The notes beneath the pieces are model-generated. The model was not told where the DNA came from. It made no database searches and worked only from the letters and a program-made list of their open reading frames with translations. From Luidia sarsii (taxonomy: Eukaryota > Echinodermata > Asteroidea > Paxillosida > Luidiidae): 64,000 nt of DNA. A program made the position numbers and the translations under genes. Where the stretch lies: NCBI GenBank assembly GCA_949987565.1, contig OX465107.1:1661582-1725581 (forward strand), read 5' to 3'. This document shows positions 23,263 to 37,395 of the stretch, in pieces (within the stretch, counting starts at the first letter, position 1; the number at the start of each line of letters is the position of its first letter).

Positions 23263-23924
23263 GTAAAGTGGTACTGCTCTGTGTGGCATTATTGTCTGCA
23301 TACCCCTGATTAGTTTTACAGTACATGTATGCTTGGGGTGCATGTGGGCGGTAGTGGTTCATTGGAGGCAGGCAGGTTGGAATTACGATATTAAAGGGTC
23401 GTCATTTTGCCACATTGCTGGAATGACATTCAAGACATGGTACACGTGCTTGTCATCTGCTGGCAGTGAAACGTGCAGCACTGTAGATGCACTGTAGGAG
23501 TGGGTTACAGTATGCGATCTCCTCCTGAGTATGATTGAAATGAAATGGAGTTGTACACGTTCAGAGGTGCACTAGACCCCATCCGCTTTGAGGTAGATGG
23601 ATGCCCATCCATCTATACATGCTGTGGGATGTTTCAGCCACTCCTCCTCATGTTTGATGGGTTCAGGAGGATCATAATCCTACATGTACATGTACAGTAC
23701 ACTACATGTACATGTACACTGTATATCCCCCCTTGACAGCTTACACTAGGTGAAACAAATTGCAAACTTTGTGACATTGTGACAAAATTTAACTTGTGTG
23801 GCAGTTTCTCCCCCAAGAACTTCGCACTTGTGAAAAACTGGATATTTGCAAGGATAACCTGCTGGCTAAAGGGAAGACACCCAGAAGTCTTTTTGCTACT
23901 CCTCCCCTCCCCTCCCCTCCCCAA

Positions 23925-23968
23925 TCTGACTGGACCTGACCTGACCCGACCCGACCCGACCCGACCCA
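23925..23968. repeat. (GACCC)n pentanucleotide repeat
   Basis: GACCTGACCTGACCCGACCC continuing as three further CCCGA units. Confidence 0.85.
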
Positions 23969-25867
23969 GAAGACTTAGATGCTCGCAGGAAATCTACTGT
24001 AGCTACGTGTACATGTACCACACACACTCTATCCTCTCCACGATATGTTTTCTGACAATCTGAATTTCAGATGTGCTCCGCTTTGCCATGCGTGTGGTGG
24101 GCTGGTTTTTGTTGTTTCCTATTAATGTCTGCCTGTCGCAAAACACAATGCCTGTGTGAATAGACTAGGTCCTGAACTTCATCTTAGCCTAATGATGCAG
24201 AAAGAGTGGCCCACGCACCTGGTTCTGGAAACCACTCGTACGTCTATACTATAGCGTTCTTTCAAAAGACGGCAAATATATGAAAGCACTATTCTGTATC
24301 CATTCATATTTTTTCTTTCCTTTTTTTTGTGCCACCTCCCAGCTTAATTTTCAAGGCGGAAAGAGAGTGACGTGGGACAATGTAGACACAGAGACAAGCC
24401 CTACACGCCAACATTGTACAATAGTTGTACCCTGTGCTGTACATAGATGAATACCGGTAACCAGGCTAGGCTTGATGGCTGGTCTGCGTTAATCCCATCC
24501 CACCCCATGTTCAAACAGCTTCAAGGATTCCACATCATTCATCATTGCCGCAGATCACACAGTGTGAGGACATCCATTTTTCTTTACCCAAACAGGCCCA
24601 CCCCTCTTCATCCATCTATCCCCACCCAGGTCATTAAACTTAAAAAGAAAGAAAAATCCTCCCATTTATCTTTGGTTGCTCATGCTCAAATGTTTTGTAC
24701 AGTTGGTGCTGCGATCTATATAAATAGCGTACATTTATGTGTACAGTATATTGACTTTATGAACACATGGGTTGGAAATTCATTCTTGTTCAAAGAGGGT
24801 GGTCCTGTAGACCATGTGTAGAATCAATGCCCAGTTTACCAAGAGAACAACAAATCAGGCATTGGCCCTGCAAACTTCATTCCCAGTCTGTGCGTGCATC
24901 AATAAGTACTTGAACGGTGTACCGGTACTGATACACTCTACGTTCTGGCCTTGATTTTTTGTAGACAACTTAATTTGTAAACATCAATATCAATCTGTGT
25001 GCATGCACCAATAAGTGCATGTACATACAGTACTTGAACATTGTACTGAAACATTTTAACCTTGATTTTTACAGACAACCTTATTTCAAACCACACAGAC
25101 TTAAGTGACTTTGCATGTACATGTACAGTAGGTCTGTACCATAGACCAAAGTTTGATGGACCAACAAGTGCTTGAACATTGCACCTTCATTTCCAAGCCC
25201 ACTTGCATGTACACATGTACATGTACATGTAGATCTTTTAGGGAATCTTTTGATTGCATGTTAATCCGGCCCTTAGTAATTTTGGCAGTGGTCCAGCAGA
25301 CTGTTATGGGTGGATGGTTTCTTCTCTGCAGACTTTGCACTTTGAAAGACTGTTTGCTGTCAACTTGACAAACATTCATTCAGTAAACAAGTCGTTCCTG
25401 TGCATTTTGCACGCATCCGTAGGAAGATTCACAGCGAGATACCCAACTACTGTACATCATGTACTGTACAGACAGATCAATGTACATGTACTGTACATGT
25501 ATCTGTAGAGATCTCTTCATCTCTTGGCAGATACTGTATCCTGAGTAAAACGAAGAGGGTTGTCACTTGTCACTGCCTCACTGGTTCTCTTTTACACTTA
25601 ATTGGAGCAGTTTTACATACTGTACATGTACCTTTTCATATACATGTACATGAACTTGTAATACTTGTGGAGCCACACCGCACAGCTTGTACATGTACAT
25701 TGTGTACATGTGTAGGCCTACACTATAATATGTGAGAATAAACAGGGCAATCTCTTTGTCCTCTTGGCAAAATTTAGCATTGTTATTTTGAGGGTCTTTA
25801 GGATTCAGGATTAAGTCCACTTTGCACTGGAAGCATATCAGACTGAATTTTGTTTCAATCCCACATG

Positions 25868-26142
25868 TACATTGTACGTGTACAAATGTACATGTACATG
25901 TACACATGTACTGTACATGACAGTACACATTTAGTTACTGTACACGTACACATACATGTGTATATTGCACGTGCAGTTGTTTGAACTTAAAGTTAAATGG
26001 CAAAATTTAAGATGTGAAACATCCATTGCTGTGAATACATGTACAGTACATGTACAATGTACATGTACTGTACATGTATGTACAATGTACAATGTACATG
26101 TACTGTACATGTACATGTACATGTACAGTACATGTACATGTA
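25868..26142. repeat. (ACATGT)n cluster in intron 1
   Basis: GTACATGTACATGTACACATG near 25886, then a denser run at 26037-26142 of ACATGTACAGTACATGTAC and GTACAATGTACAATG. Confidence 0.85.
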
Positions 26143-27624
26143 TTTCTGCTTTGGAGGTTTGGACCTCGACAATAATAAGTGCGTGTACAGTGTACATGCA
26201 AGTTTGTACAGCCCTTATTTGTACACGTGTACATGGTGCCTGTAGACTACAGTATAGTACATGTACATGTATGGCCACACTTGTCCAGACTGTCCAGACA
26301 AGCATCACATGTGCTATGATGAGGTTAGTATTATTACAGTGAGTGTGTGCTGGAAGCCAGGAACAGCATGACTGTTCCACAAAGCACAAGAAGGTACATG
26401 TACACTGCAGGATGACTTCTGTCATATCATCATGCCTATTATGGAAGTGAGTCTGTTTCAGTCAATCAGGCAGTCCCAATCCTAGTGCGGGGACAACGAG
26501 GACCATCCCTCATCCCATAACGGTATGAGTACAGTAGTGTGACTCGTGCCAAGAGGTGTGGAAGTTGTGTGGGAAAGGGGGGGAACTGAAGAAAAAAGCC
26601 CTGTATTTTTCAGCGAATTGCCTTAAGCCCTCCTGAAATTGATGACAGAATTGGCGTGACTTGTCAGGCTGACTATGGTGTGTTTTTGTCATGCCCAAAG
26701 AATGTATGTGCACCCAAGCCAAGCCAGTGCAGAGTTTTGTTTGCTTCAAATTGCTTGTCAGTCTCATAAAATTCAGCTTTTCAGTTTGGGTTGTAGAGAG
26801 GGATGGGGGAGAGGGTTGATTTTTTTTTTTTCAGTCATTTTCTCAACACATATTCGATTCATTGATAGACACCCACAAAGAAGTAGTAAACAGCAGCCTC
26901 ACCATCCGTTTCATCCTCCACGGTCGGACATCTGATGGTGTTGGTCAGGAAACAGCCCCTTCTGAACATTTCCACAGGAAACTCATTCCAGTCAGGTGCA
27001 TGCAGCATGACAACATAGTGCAAATATTCTGAACAACTAGACGGGTCACGTTTAGTTTCTTTTCCCACGATCAGACACAACGACATAACTCCTTCAGACC
27101 GAGCCCATTACCGGGGACTCAGATTTCTTCAATGACAGAAAAAAAAAGAGAATCCCCTTTCGATTACAGTGTACAGTAGCTGATCTTATTCAACCTGACC
27201 TTCGAGAGCAAAGAAAGAAAAAAATTACAAATAAAAGGAAATAAAATCTGGAAGACCATAATGAAGAAAGAACACCGCTACTGGTCCGTAGCAAGTACAG
27301 GTCATGAGTAGCTAATTATTTATACAGTGCAATCGAGTCACGTTCTCATATTATTAGCATTTAAGATTGCCACATACATTATAGGTACACACACCAAACA
27401 CGGGACCTCCCCTTAACCCTCTCACTGCTCACAGCGGCCACAGCGTGGGAAAGGCATTGCCTCTCTATCCCTGCTATAGGATTGGTTAGGAAGGTGAATA
27501 AAGATGTACATTAGACTTAGTGAAACATGAGAACTTTCTCCATTGATCAATGAATTTGATCTGTGAATTACTTTAGGTCGCCTTACGCCTTCTACTGTAC
27601 ATAGTATGTAAGAACTACATGTAC

Positions 27625-27805
27625 AGTAGTTGACTATTAGGGAATCCTGTCATCTAAATGCTGGGTAGCTCAGACAGTAAGAGGAGCACTGGTACACAAA
27701 ACCAGATGTCTCTGGTTCAAGTCCCAGTCCAGTCAGAGGGGTTTTTTTGCCAACAAGTTTCCAGGCAGTTTTTCCTTTGTTTGAATTATTTGTGACTGAA
27801 CATTC
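27625..27805 (+). mobile_element. tRNA-derived SINE in intron 1
   Basis: Leader GTTGACTATTAGGGAATCC, A-box region GGGTAGCTCAGACAG, CTGGT/ACCAG arm, B box GGTTCAAGTCC, TTTTTTTGCCAACAAGTTTCC and tail CAGTTTTTCCTTTGTTTG. Confidence 0.75.
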
Positions 27806-30800
27806 AATGATTAAAAAACAGTTAAACCATTGATTTTGTCTCTTTGTAGATATGTAGGCCCCCTATACATTGTACATTTACTGATTTAGGTTACATTCTG
27901 AAATATTATATAAGCAAGACTACAGTATGATAATAAAGTTTCAAGCTACACTTGAGAAATAGATGTTCTATACATGTACATGTACATGTACTGTAGGTGT
28001 TCTGTATACTACATGTTGGTAAATATACAGGTCTTGTTCTGAATGGGTTACAACTACATGTACTACCAACTGACAAAATGTAACATGTACTGTCCATTAG
28101 TTTACATGTTGTGTCGCAAATAAAACACTACATGTAGTAGTAGTAGCAATAAGTTTTGAAGTTTACACATAAACAACTGCTTTTGAATTACATGCACATG
28201 TACATACTACATACTGTAAAATGTGCAATAAGCCAGGCATAATTCCGTACATGCATGAACATCTACAGTATATCATTATCAGTGGTGTCAAATGAGTGAC
28301 TTGAACCCAGATTCCTCCCTAGGTTCAAACTGTTTTCCCAGGAATTGTGAAAGAGAATATGGGCACATACTGTACATGATGTACTCAAATACATGGTGTA
28401 TACTATACATGTACAGGCCTGTACATTTTAATGTACGTACTGTACAGTAGTAATACACTGTACATGTACTGTACATATTACACACATGTATGTTTTACAC
28501 ACATACACACTTTTTTCAGTTTACACCCTTGAGTTTTATCGAGGGGTTCTCAACTTCTCGTGTCCCACGAGATGCTTAAAATGTCCAGACCAATAAGGAA
28601 AATGCCATGAGGTTCTCTGCTTTTACCTGATTAAGCTTGACGTGAGTGAGTGACTGTGAATTTATTGCTTGAGGTAAAAATTGTAAATGTATAAAAAATA
28701 TATATAATGTTATGTAAATGCATGCATGTGTTCTGCTCACCACAGGCTGAGATGTTCAATTTTGTACTGTAACGAGTAAGTTGAGTATTATACACTACAT
28801 GTACATATGTACATGAACATGTAAGCACTGGTTTGACAGTACAGTACATGTACACACCTGTACATGTACATGTACATGTGTATGCAGGCATGCGCGGCCA
28901 CTATGATGTAGTACAGTAGGTGAATAGGTAATCCATAATTAACATGTACCCTATTGTAAGACTTAAAATGTTGCCTTTTCTCTACAAAACATTGTCCAAA
29001 CAACCTGCATTACAATTCAAATAACTGATAACATGTATTTCACCATACAACGTTCATGTACAGTATGTACATTGTAAGTGTAAGTACTGTACATTGTAGA
29101 TCCACCATTGCCAAATGTTAGGTCCTGTGATCGTTTTCCATATCTGTGGTCTCTGTTTAATCAGAAATAGAGGAGGACATGAATAAAAACCAACCCAGAA
29201 ATAGAAAACCCAATGTTGGATATTTGCGCTGGCTGCTGGTTTGCCCTGCCTTCATTTGACCCACAAATGCAGTGACCTATCAGACCGTGGAAAGTTTGCC
29301 TGAAATGTGAGATTGTGCCTGGGTCCGTGACTCAGAACTTAGTCAGTGAATTATCCCTGCACCGGCATAATTACGTTATTAGGAGAAACGTGCCAATTGA
29401 AACATCTGCAGTTCACACTCTTTTCTCTCTTTTTTTTAAGAGAGAGAGAGAGGGGGGGGGTAAACCTTGTGGTGAATGGTGTAGGGATTGGTGGAAAGTG
29501 CTCATGACATTTTGAATAACCTCAGTAGTGAATCGGTGATTTCAAATAATTCTTTATTGGAAGAACTTGGGTTCAGCCAATGGATTATTGGATGCTGCAA
29601 CAAACAAAAGCTAGAAAGGGGAAATTCAATGGTTTGATAATTGATTTCACTGGTGAAGGAGAAAGTGAAATCTCTTGTTGCTTGCTTACTTGATGGGTGG
29701 GTACATGTACATGTTTGTTGTGTAGATGGATTTTTTTATGCATCCCATGGATGGTGCAGGCCCATGCACAGGATGTTTCGTAATAAGCAAGTCAGTCTGC
29801 CTCAATCTGAAATCTAAAGAAGGTCTAGCACCCTGACTCCCTGTCACCATGCATTTTCATCATACAATGTGATAATTACATGTACGCTGTACATGTACAT
29901 GTAAATTCACTCTATTGAACAAATTGGCATGGATATGCACAAATTTTAAGGAATGTAAGGTTTACACGTAGTCACGTACATGTACTGTATGTACTGTACA
30001 TTGCACACACTTCAGTTGACAACTGCCCTGTGTACAATTTTTCTGATTTGAATTGGGTCAAATCCATACATGGATGGTGGAACACCTACAGTACATGTAC
30101 ATGTACGCGTATAGATACAACACATGTAGTTTATTTGATGCCAGACTCCATCCTTCTGATTATTGATGGCTTGCTTGAATGATTGTCATGTTATCGTAGC
30201 TGTGGTGGTCCCAATGTTATTGATTGGTTTATTTGTTCATAGAGGAGGCACATGTGGATGTTTTCGTTCTCTATCCCTCTCTTTTCTCATGGCATCTGTG
30301 TACATGGATGCACATGTACATGTACAGTACATGTGCATGTATTTGATGTACATGTACCTCTGTGCTAGTACATGGCTGTGGATTGTCACAGCCTGACTTG
30401 AGGTTGTTTTTTTCATGATCCTGAAATATTCCATGTTGATGAAACGCTATGTGCAAACCAACTTGCATTGTTTCATCAATTTGTTCTTCCAGCTCTTTGC
30501 AAGATTTGAGCTCGTTTACCACTGCTGTTCATACTATTGGCCAAAGGTGTGTAAAACCTGGCTTTTACAGGGGAAACAATAGAAGAGACGAGGAGCAAAG
30601 GAAAGAGAGGGGTGAATTGGATGTCTGGATGACTAGCGTGAAAGAAAGACTGGTTACAAGGAAGAAGAGTAAACGATCAGGAGGTGGAGTCTGATACCAG
30701 AGAAAGCAAAGCACAGAAAACTGTGGCATGATGCAATTGCTGATTCCAAAAGATGCATGGATGGCTCTGAGACTGAGAGTGCTATTTAGTATTTACTACT

Positions 30801-30943
30801 GCTATGAATTTTTGAAGCCAATACTGGCTGATGTATGATCAGGGTTTGGCATGGGTTTGCTAATGCAGCATTGCCTTTGCGGTTGCCCATCTCTGGTCAG
30901 CCAGCAATGGGCCAACCTTCCCCTTGGTGTAGCATTACAGGCA

Positions 30944-30992
30944 GGGGTCAAGGCATGGCAAGGCATGGCATGGCATGGCATGGCACGGCATT
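30944..30992. repeat. (GGCAT)n pentanucleotide repeat
   Basis: AAGGCATGGCAAGGCATGGC followed by further ATGGC units and a CACGGCATTG end. Confidence 0.85.
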
Positions 30993-33116
30993 GCACACAT
31001 GCATGGTTGAGCCTAATACCACTGCCCTACACACATGTACCTCTGCCTCTGTCCAGGCAGTGAACGTCTTGTAACTGCTGCCTGGCCTGGCTCCCCTGGC
31101 TCCCCTGCCTGCCCACTGTGGGCTCGTGTTTCAATGAGGAGAGGGCAGAGGAGCCTGGAGCTTGCTGGGCAAACAGCAGGGGGAACTCCTAGGCATCTTG
31201 AGAAGTCTAGTCCCCCCTCCCACACACACACACATACACTCTCACTCACTCAAATACAGATTTAAAGGGACTGTCAGTTCATCTCATGGGATGAATGGAG
31301 TTTGGCATGCATGAATGGCGTACTAGTAGTAGTCTTCATGTACATAATAAATGTACACCAGTGGCATTCTTGGAAATTTTCTGAAGAGCAAGGAGAAGAT
31401 AACCAATTTATATGGGAAGTGCAATTGCATATTGTCTAAATCATCAATTTGTATGCCGGGTATATGAACTGTGCATTTTTTTTTTTTTTGAATCATTTAT
31501 GGTACATGTACATGTAGGTGTTAGGCTATGATTTGTAATGGGCTGTCATTGTTCTTCATTATGAAATTCTAAAGGCATGCACATGCATGTACAGCATGAC
31601 AGCATGTACAATGTACAGTCCTACCCCTTTTCCATTACGAAATCTCCGGGTTATCTCGGGGTAATGTCAAGCCTTGGAAATGGTTGCTAGGAGATTTTCC
31701 ACTATACTTTTCTTGCCCTGGTTTAAGGCAAAATTTTGGTCATTATCCTGGGGTTTGTAAACCCTGCTTGCGACCAGGGTTAAGGGTGGAAATCTCGAGG
31801 GTAAGGGCAGAACCTCAAGGTTAGCATTGTGGTGGAAAACCGAGCAGGGTTTGGTGTTTCGTGGTGAATCTCAGGGTTAAGACACCGGATGCGTTACATA
31901 ATGTGACGGTGAGGGGTGAAATGCGTGGCGCGAAAATCTGCATGCGACACACACGTATGTAGACCTATAGATGCATTCGAACTACAAGCAATGTCTCTTC
32001 CATATCTGTTGACAATCAAAGAAAGCCATGCTCTCCGTGACACCTAAAATCAGGTTGATAGCGACCAAATCAGCCTAATGTTTCAAAGCCTTCTTTAACC
32101 GTGGATGAGTAATAACTAACAATAATCTCATAATAATATTTGATAACTGATAAACATCTCTACACGTTTACACAATGTACAAAATATCGTGTTTATATGT
32201 ACCATACAATGTACACATGTTTTTTTCACGTTTTAATGTTATCTAAATGAGCCTCAAAACCATGTGCCAATAGGTGAGTCTCATGTACAAGTCCTATCCA
32301 AAAAAAGATATGAGTAGACTGTACATGTAGTCTATGATGTTATCTTCATAGTCACGCAAACTGCAGACTGTCTAGACTTGAAACTATACAGCGCAATGTA
32401 CCGGTAGTACAATGCTCTCATACATGTACAATGTAGTTTGGGAATTCACTAGTCAACCTTTTTACCCCCCCCCCCCCTTATCTGAATTACATGAGAGGCA
32501 GCACCTTCATTGATAAATCTTTAGGGCGTCTGTATCTGCACGCCTCTCCATGGTTTGAACCACCCCCGCAGAGGAGAAATGGAACTTGCCATTGTCTAGC
32601 ACCAAATTGTTTCCACTTGACAGACAGGGAGAGCTGTGACCTTCTTCTGGGGTCAATCTTGAGCTGTGGCACAAGATGACCCCAAGTGACTGGATTCAAG
32701 GATGGAAAAGGGAAGGGGAAGGTTGTGAGAGGGAGGGGGGGCTGCTTGGTTTGCCAGGGAGTCTAAAGGGCTTGCTCCGTGACATGAGAAAAAGCAAGAG
32801 AAAAGCTGAAAAGAATTAATGAGGAAACATGATCTTTTTTACATTCTTGGCACAAATAAACTGCGTGGTGTAAGGTACCGGTACAAGTACAGAAATCGCC
32901 AATGCACTTTGTTTGGGTTCTCTGCTTATTTGAATGTGTGCTATTCTGGATAATGTTTCTTGTAAAGGTACATGTATACTGTACATGTCTTGAGTCTTAC
33001 AGTACATACACTGTATACATGTGCATGCACTGAGGTTGATGATTTTCAAATGCTTGAGTATTGTATGTCAATTGAAATGAAAAACATGCAGTGATGCACA
33101 CAGATTATTGAATGAT

Positions 33117-33197
33117 TATACATGTACACCTGTAAATGTACATGTACACCTGTAAATGCACACCTGTAAATGTACATGTACACCTGTAAATGTATGG
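33117..33197. repeat. 20-bp tandem repeat
   Basis: Four copies of a unit based on TACATGTACACCTGTAAATG, one shortened to CACACCTGTAAATG. Confidence 0.85.
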
Positions 33198-36100
33198 ATA
33201 ACCATTACAAGTCCTTCTCAATTGTAAAAGACAATCAATGAAGCCTACATGTATATAATGTACAAACCTTAGAAGCCCCAGCCGACAAACTGACATCCTC
33301 TCCCACATCTTCTTTCTTATTGAATTCAAGCCATTTTTTCCCTTCGAAATGAGAGCTTTGCTATTGCTTGGCCACATACCGGAGACGTGTATTGATTGAG
33401 AATTACGTTAGAAAATAAAATTGATCTTTAAAGATGGTCTGTGGACATACATGTACATGTACAGTACTGTCTGCATGTACATGTATATTATTTATTTTGT
33501 GTAAGTAACATTGGTTTATGCTATTTACATGTAGTATCTCTTTTTGTATGTACACATGTATGCTATCCATTTACATACATTACATTGTGTGGTGTATCAT
33601 CAAAATTCTGCCAAGAATGAAAACATCTGTTTTCTCTACCATATCACACATACATACTACTGTTTATAAAACTGACTGTAGTCATACAGTACTGTACCTA
33701 TTTTTTTCCAAGTACATGTACAGTATACAATACATACTGTATAAATGATAGGAACATCTTGTATCCATTCTTGCAGTGAACTCATGTGTATGCATGTGCT
33801 GTAAGTGTGGATGTGTTTAGTGTTTTGTTACGTCTGGCCATGGAGTGGCATCCGGTGTTTGGGTTAGAGACTTCATTCATGAATCGGCTGCCCCATATAG
33901 AGAAATGGCACATATTGCTTTATCTGCTGGCTTCTGTGCAGCAGCGGCGCTGAGTCACGAGATAATCTACATTTCTCACGCAAATCATATCTGCGCGGGG
34001 AGTGCTTCCCTCCACGTGCACAGTGTAGTTGCCGAGATAAGTACTTGACCACATGGACAACTTCCTGAAGGCTTTACTTCATGTCTAATACACTGTACAT
34101 GTACACCACACCATCCCACCATACATGTACAGTTTCTACATGTAAGAAGTGGTGCAAAGGTTGCAATCTTAGAGTTGTTCATACATGTACATGAAGATTA
34201 CATTTGATCCTTGCGACTTTTGTCTCTGTTGAGGTTTAGTTGAAAAGAGCTTAAGGTGCACTCGTGCAATCACTCTGATGGATATTTCAATATGCAAGTA
34301 GGGCAAACCTTATACTGTACACATCTACCATGTACATATGTACATGTAGTGTCCAATGTGCAAATTTAGTGGTCGTCTTTTCAAAGGCAATAAATTATGC
34401 GATACATACATATCTGGAGCAAGTCAATTTACTATGCGATATATACAGCGCTTATATAATGCATTCAGTGCTTATACTCCAATACATAGGGAGCTTTTGA
34501 CATGTATACGGTACATGTACTGTACATACATAGTACATACATGTGCAAGTATTTGTATACATCACTACTAGTAGCAATATTCAAAACGGCAGTGAAATAT
34601 TAATCCGAGTTGCCCAACGGGTCGGTTACATGTGTAAGTCAAAGTACGCCTACGTACATGTAAGAACCAAATAGCTTTCATATCCATGTACTTCAGTGTC
34701 ATCTCAATCAAATCTTAAAGTGTGATCTTGCTTTTCCTTCAGTGATTTCAATTTGGAAATATATTTTATTCGGTTTTCAATGCTGTCGCTTTTACATATT
34801 AACCATAGTGCATTTTTAAAAAATGAAAGAAAAAAATTCCCAGGAGGGAGGCTAATTTATTTCTCTTTACCTCAAGATGTGTTTGAAGTTGTTCAGCTAA
34901 CGAGAATAAACTGATGTGGTTTTTTTTTTTTGGGGGGGGGGGTTGAGTGAGTTTGGTGCCCTTTTTTCCCTCTGTCCTGCTGTGAGGCCGTTGTGGTAAA
35001 GAGAGAGTGAAGCTGTTGTGGAAAAGAGACAGCGCAGGGGATTCCCTTTAATTGCCTCAGGGTCCCAGACATGGTAATGAGCTGCGGTTAGACAGAGACA
35101 CGTTTGCGGCCGCGGACCGAAAGAAAGGTATCCCCATCCCGCCCTGGCTCTCCCTCTCTTTCGTTATTTTAGAATGCACTGGGCGATGGAAGGGGTGGGG
35201 GAGGGGAAGGGAGAGAGAGAGAGAGAAGGGGTGGGGTAGGTAAGGGGAATCCTGATGAGCAGAGATTGAAGGAACTGTGACACACGGGGGAAAGGCAGTG
35301 ACTGTGGATATAATTAGATGAGAGGTGTATCCCTGGCGTGACTTAGAATTCTTGCGGTTAGACCGGGGGATGCCTCCTTCATCAGTCCGTCCATGCCTTG
35401 GAATGAACGCTGACTGGACGGAGGAATGGAAGAGGAAGAAGACAGAACAACAACCAACGGTGGTCTGGGGAAGCATCCTTGCCATTTAATGAAATTCCTC
35501 AGAGATTGTCTGCACTGCAGATGATTTTTTTCCCCCGCAGTCTATTGTTTAGCTATGCATCCCTAAACATCATCTGATATGCCAGTGATTCAATTTCTAT
35601 ATATTCGTCTCCACGTTTATATCTTTGGGAATAATTTTGCCTTCTGTTCACATTAAACTACATGTAGGCAAGCCAAAGAATGGCTGTCTGCCTTACATTC
35701 ATCTATAACTAGCATGTACATTACATGCATAATGTATCTGGTGCATTTGTATTGACAGTGTATGCACATTAATTTTTGTGAATCAGCATGCTTACATGTA
35801 CAGTACAGACAGTGTACCTACCGGTACATGTATGTGCAAAGCGAAGCAGTCTTACCCTTGCTCACACATGCTACGGTACATCAGCAAAACCAAGTGCTTG
35901 ATGGCCCAGTTTTTTTCCTGCTTTTTCTCCTTCTTTGTCATAATCCAAGAATGCGCCGTGGGGACGCTGTGCTGTGTAGGATTTGGGCAGGGTCAGGAAA
36001 GGTTGCTAATGGGAATATCCAGGGGTGGGGTGGAGGATGAAAAGGGTTTTTGGGAGGGAGTTGATAAGAAACCTGATGTGGCTGCATATTTTGATAACCT

Positions 36101-37319
36101 CATACCCATAATATGTAGGCCAACAACTACTCTACATGTATGTGTACAAATGTACATGTACATGTACCGGTATGTGTACATGTAGGTCTCGGTATGGGGA
36201 TTTCGATGTTGAACTGTCAGGGATGATCTAGTTATAGTGATGGGCATCGACTGCCAGTTAGCTAAGCTGTACCGGTACAGTGTATGTATACCAGTTTGTT
36301 TGGTTTGTCTCTGGATCTTGGATGACACACTGGCCTTTTTGTTTGGATCATTCTCAATCCATCATGTTTATCAAGGTTGATTTCAATCAGTTCTGGTGGA
36401 CTCATTTGGTTTGGTCTGTGAACATTATCAAGACTAAAGGCAGCGTACCTGTGTATACATGTAGCTGTACATTTTTACTGACGACACGTGAGCTTGGCGT
36501 GTACATGCACATGTGCAGGTACACAAATGTGATATCTCAAAACTTTAGAAATTAGAGGGCCTGACGTAGATGTACATGTACATACAGTGTGTACAAATAA
36601 CTGTACATGTATGGGTCCTAGCAGAGTCTTCCTTGACGAAAGAATCCCTCTCTTAAATACATTAACTGTGCTTGGTCTATTCCCTTGTTTAACTCCATAC
36701 GTTCATGTACGTGCACCAAGTCCTCACATTTACCATGTGTCCATCTGCATACAGTGTATGTGCATGTACTTGTATCCATGTAACCCCATTCAAGCTCTAA
36801 CCTTTCTCAATTTCTCTGAGGGCAGCGGTTCTTGAGGGAGTAGGGCAGTAGTTTCTCATGTTCCACAGTGCGGTTTGTGGCCGGGGCTGGAAGCTATTTT
36901 GGAAGAAGCGGGGAGGTGGGAGGGTGTGGGATTGGATTTCCAGCCAGCTGTAGTCTTTGTGCGTGTACGGTGTCATTTCCTATTGCCATCATGGCACAGA
37001 CATGTGGTGGCTGCACAAGGCTGCATTTGTCACACACACTTTGCCCTGAAATTGGTGGGAAGACAGCAAACGGACCAGTACGGTAAAGTGAAGCCAGCCA
37101 GCCAACTTGGCATACATGGCCAAGTAAAGGTCGCCGGACATGCTTGGGACCAATTTTTTCACAGCCATTCTACTACATGCTCGAAAGCTTAGTCTGAAAA
37201 AGTCCTGCTGAATAGAATCAGCTCAGCACTGAGTCACCTCTCCGTTTGTATTTTATGCTAAGCAAAGAGTTGTCGAATGCCGAATGAAAGCAGTGGGGAT
37301 CACATGGCAATAGTTCATG

Positions 37320-37395
37320 CTGTTTTCAGCAGGAAAGACTTTTCGTGCTCAGCACATTTTCATGCTCAAGCAGCTCTTCGGAATTTGCCCTCGTA
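37320..37395. mobile_element. MITE-like family C, partial copy in intron 1
   Basis: GTGCTCAGCACATTTTCATG and CTCAAGCAGCTCTTCGGAAT with TTGCCC parallel the arm CGCTTAGCAGATTTTCTCG / CTTAAGCAGCTCTTTGC at 44.8 kb. The other arm is uncertain. Confidence 0.35.

Noticed and set aside
22903..23343. Leu/Ser-rich reverse-strand frame
   Set aside because: It is a translation of a GA dinucleotide array. The same holds for frames at 54629-55212 and 59784-60465.
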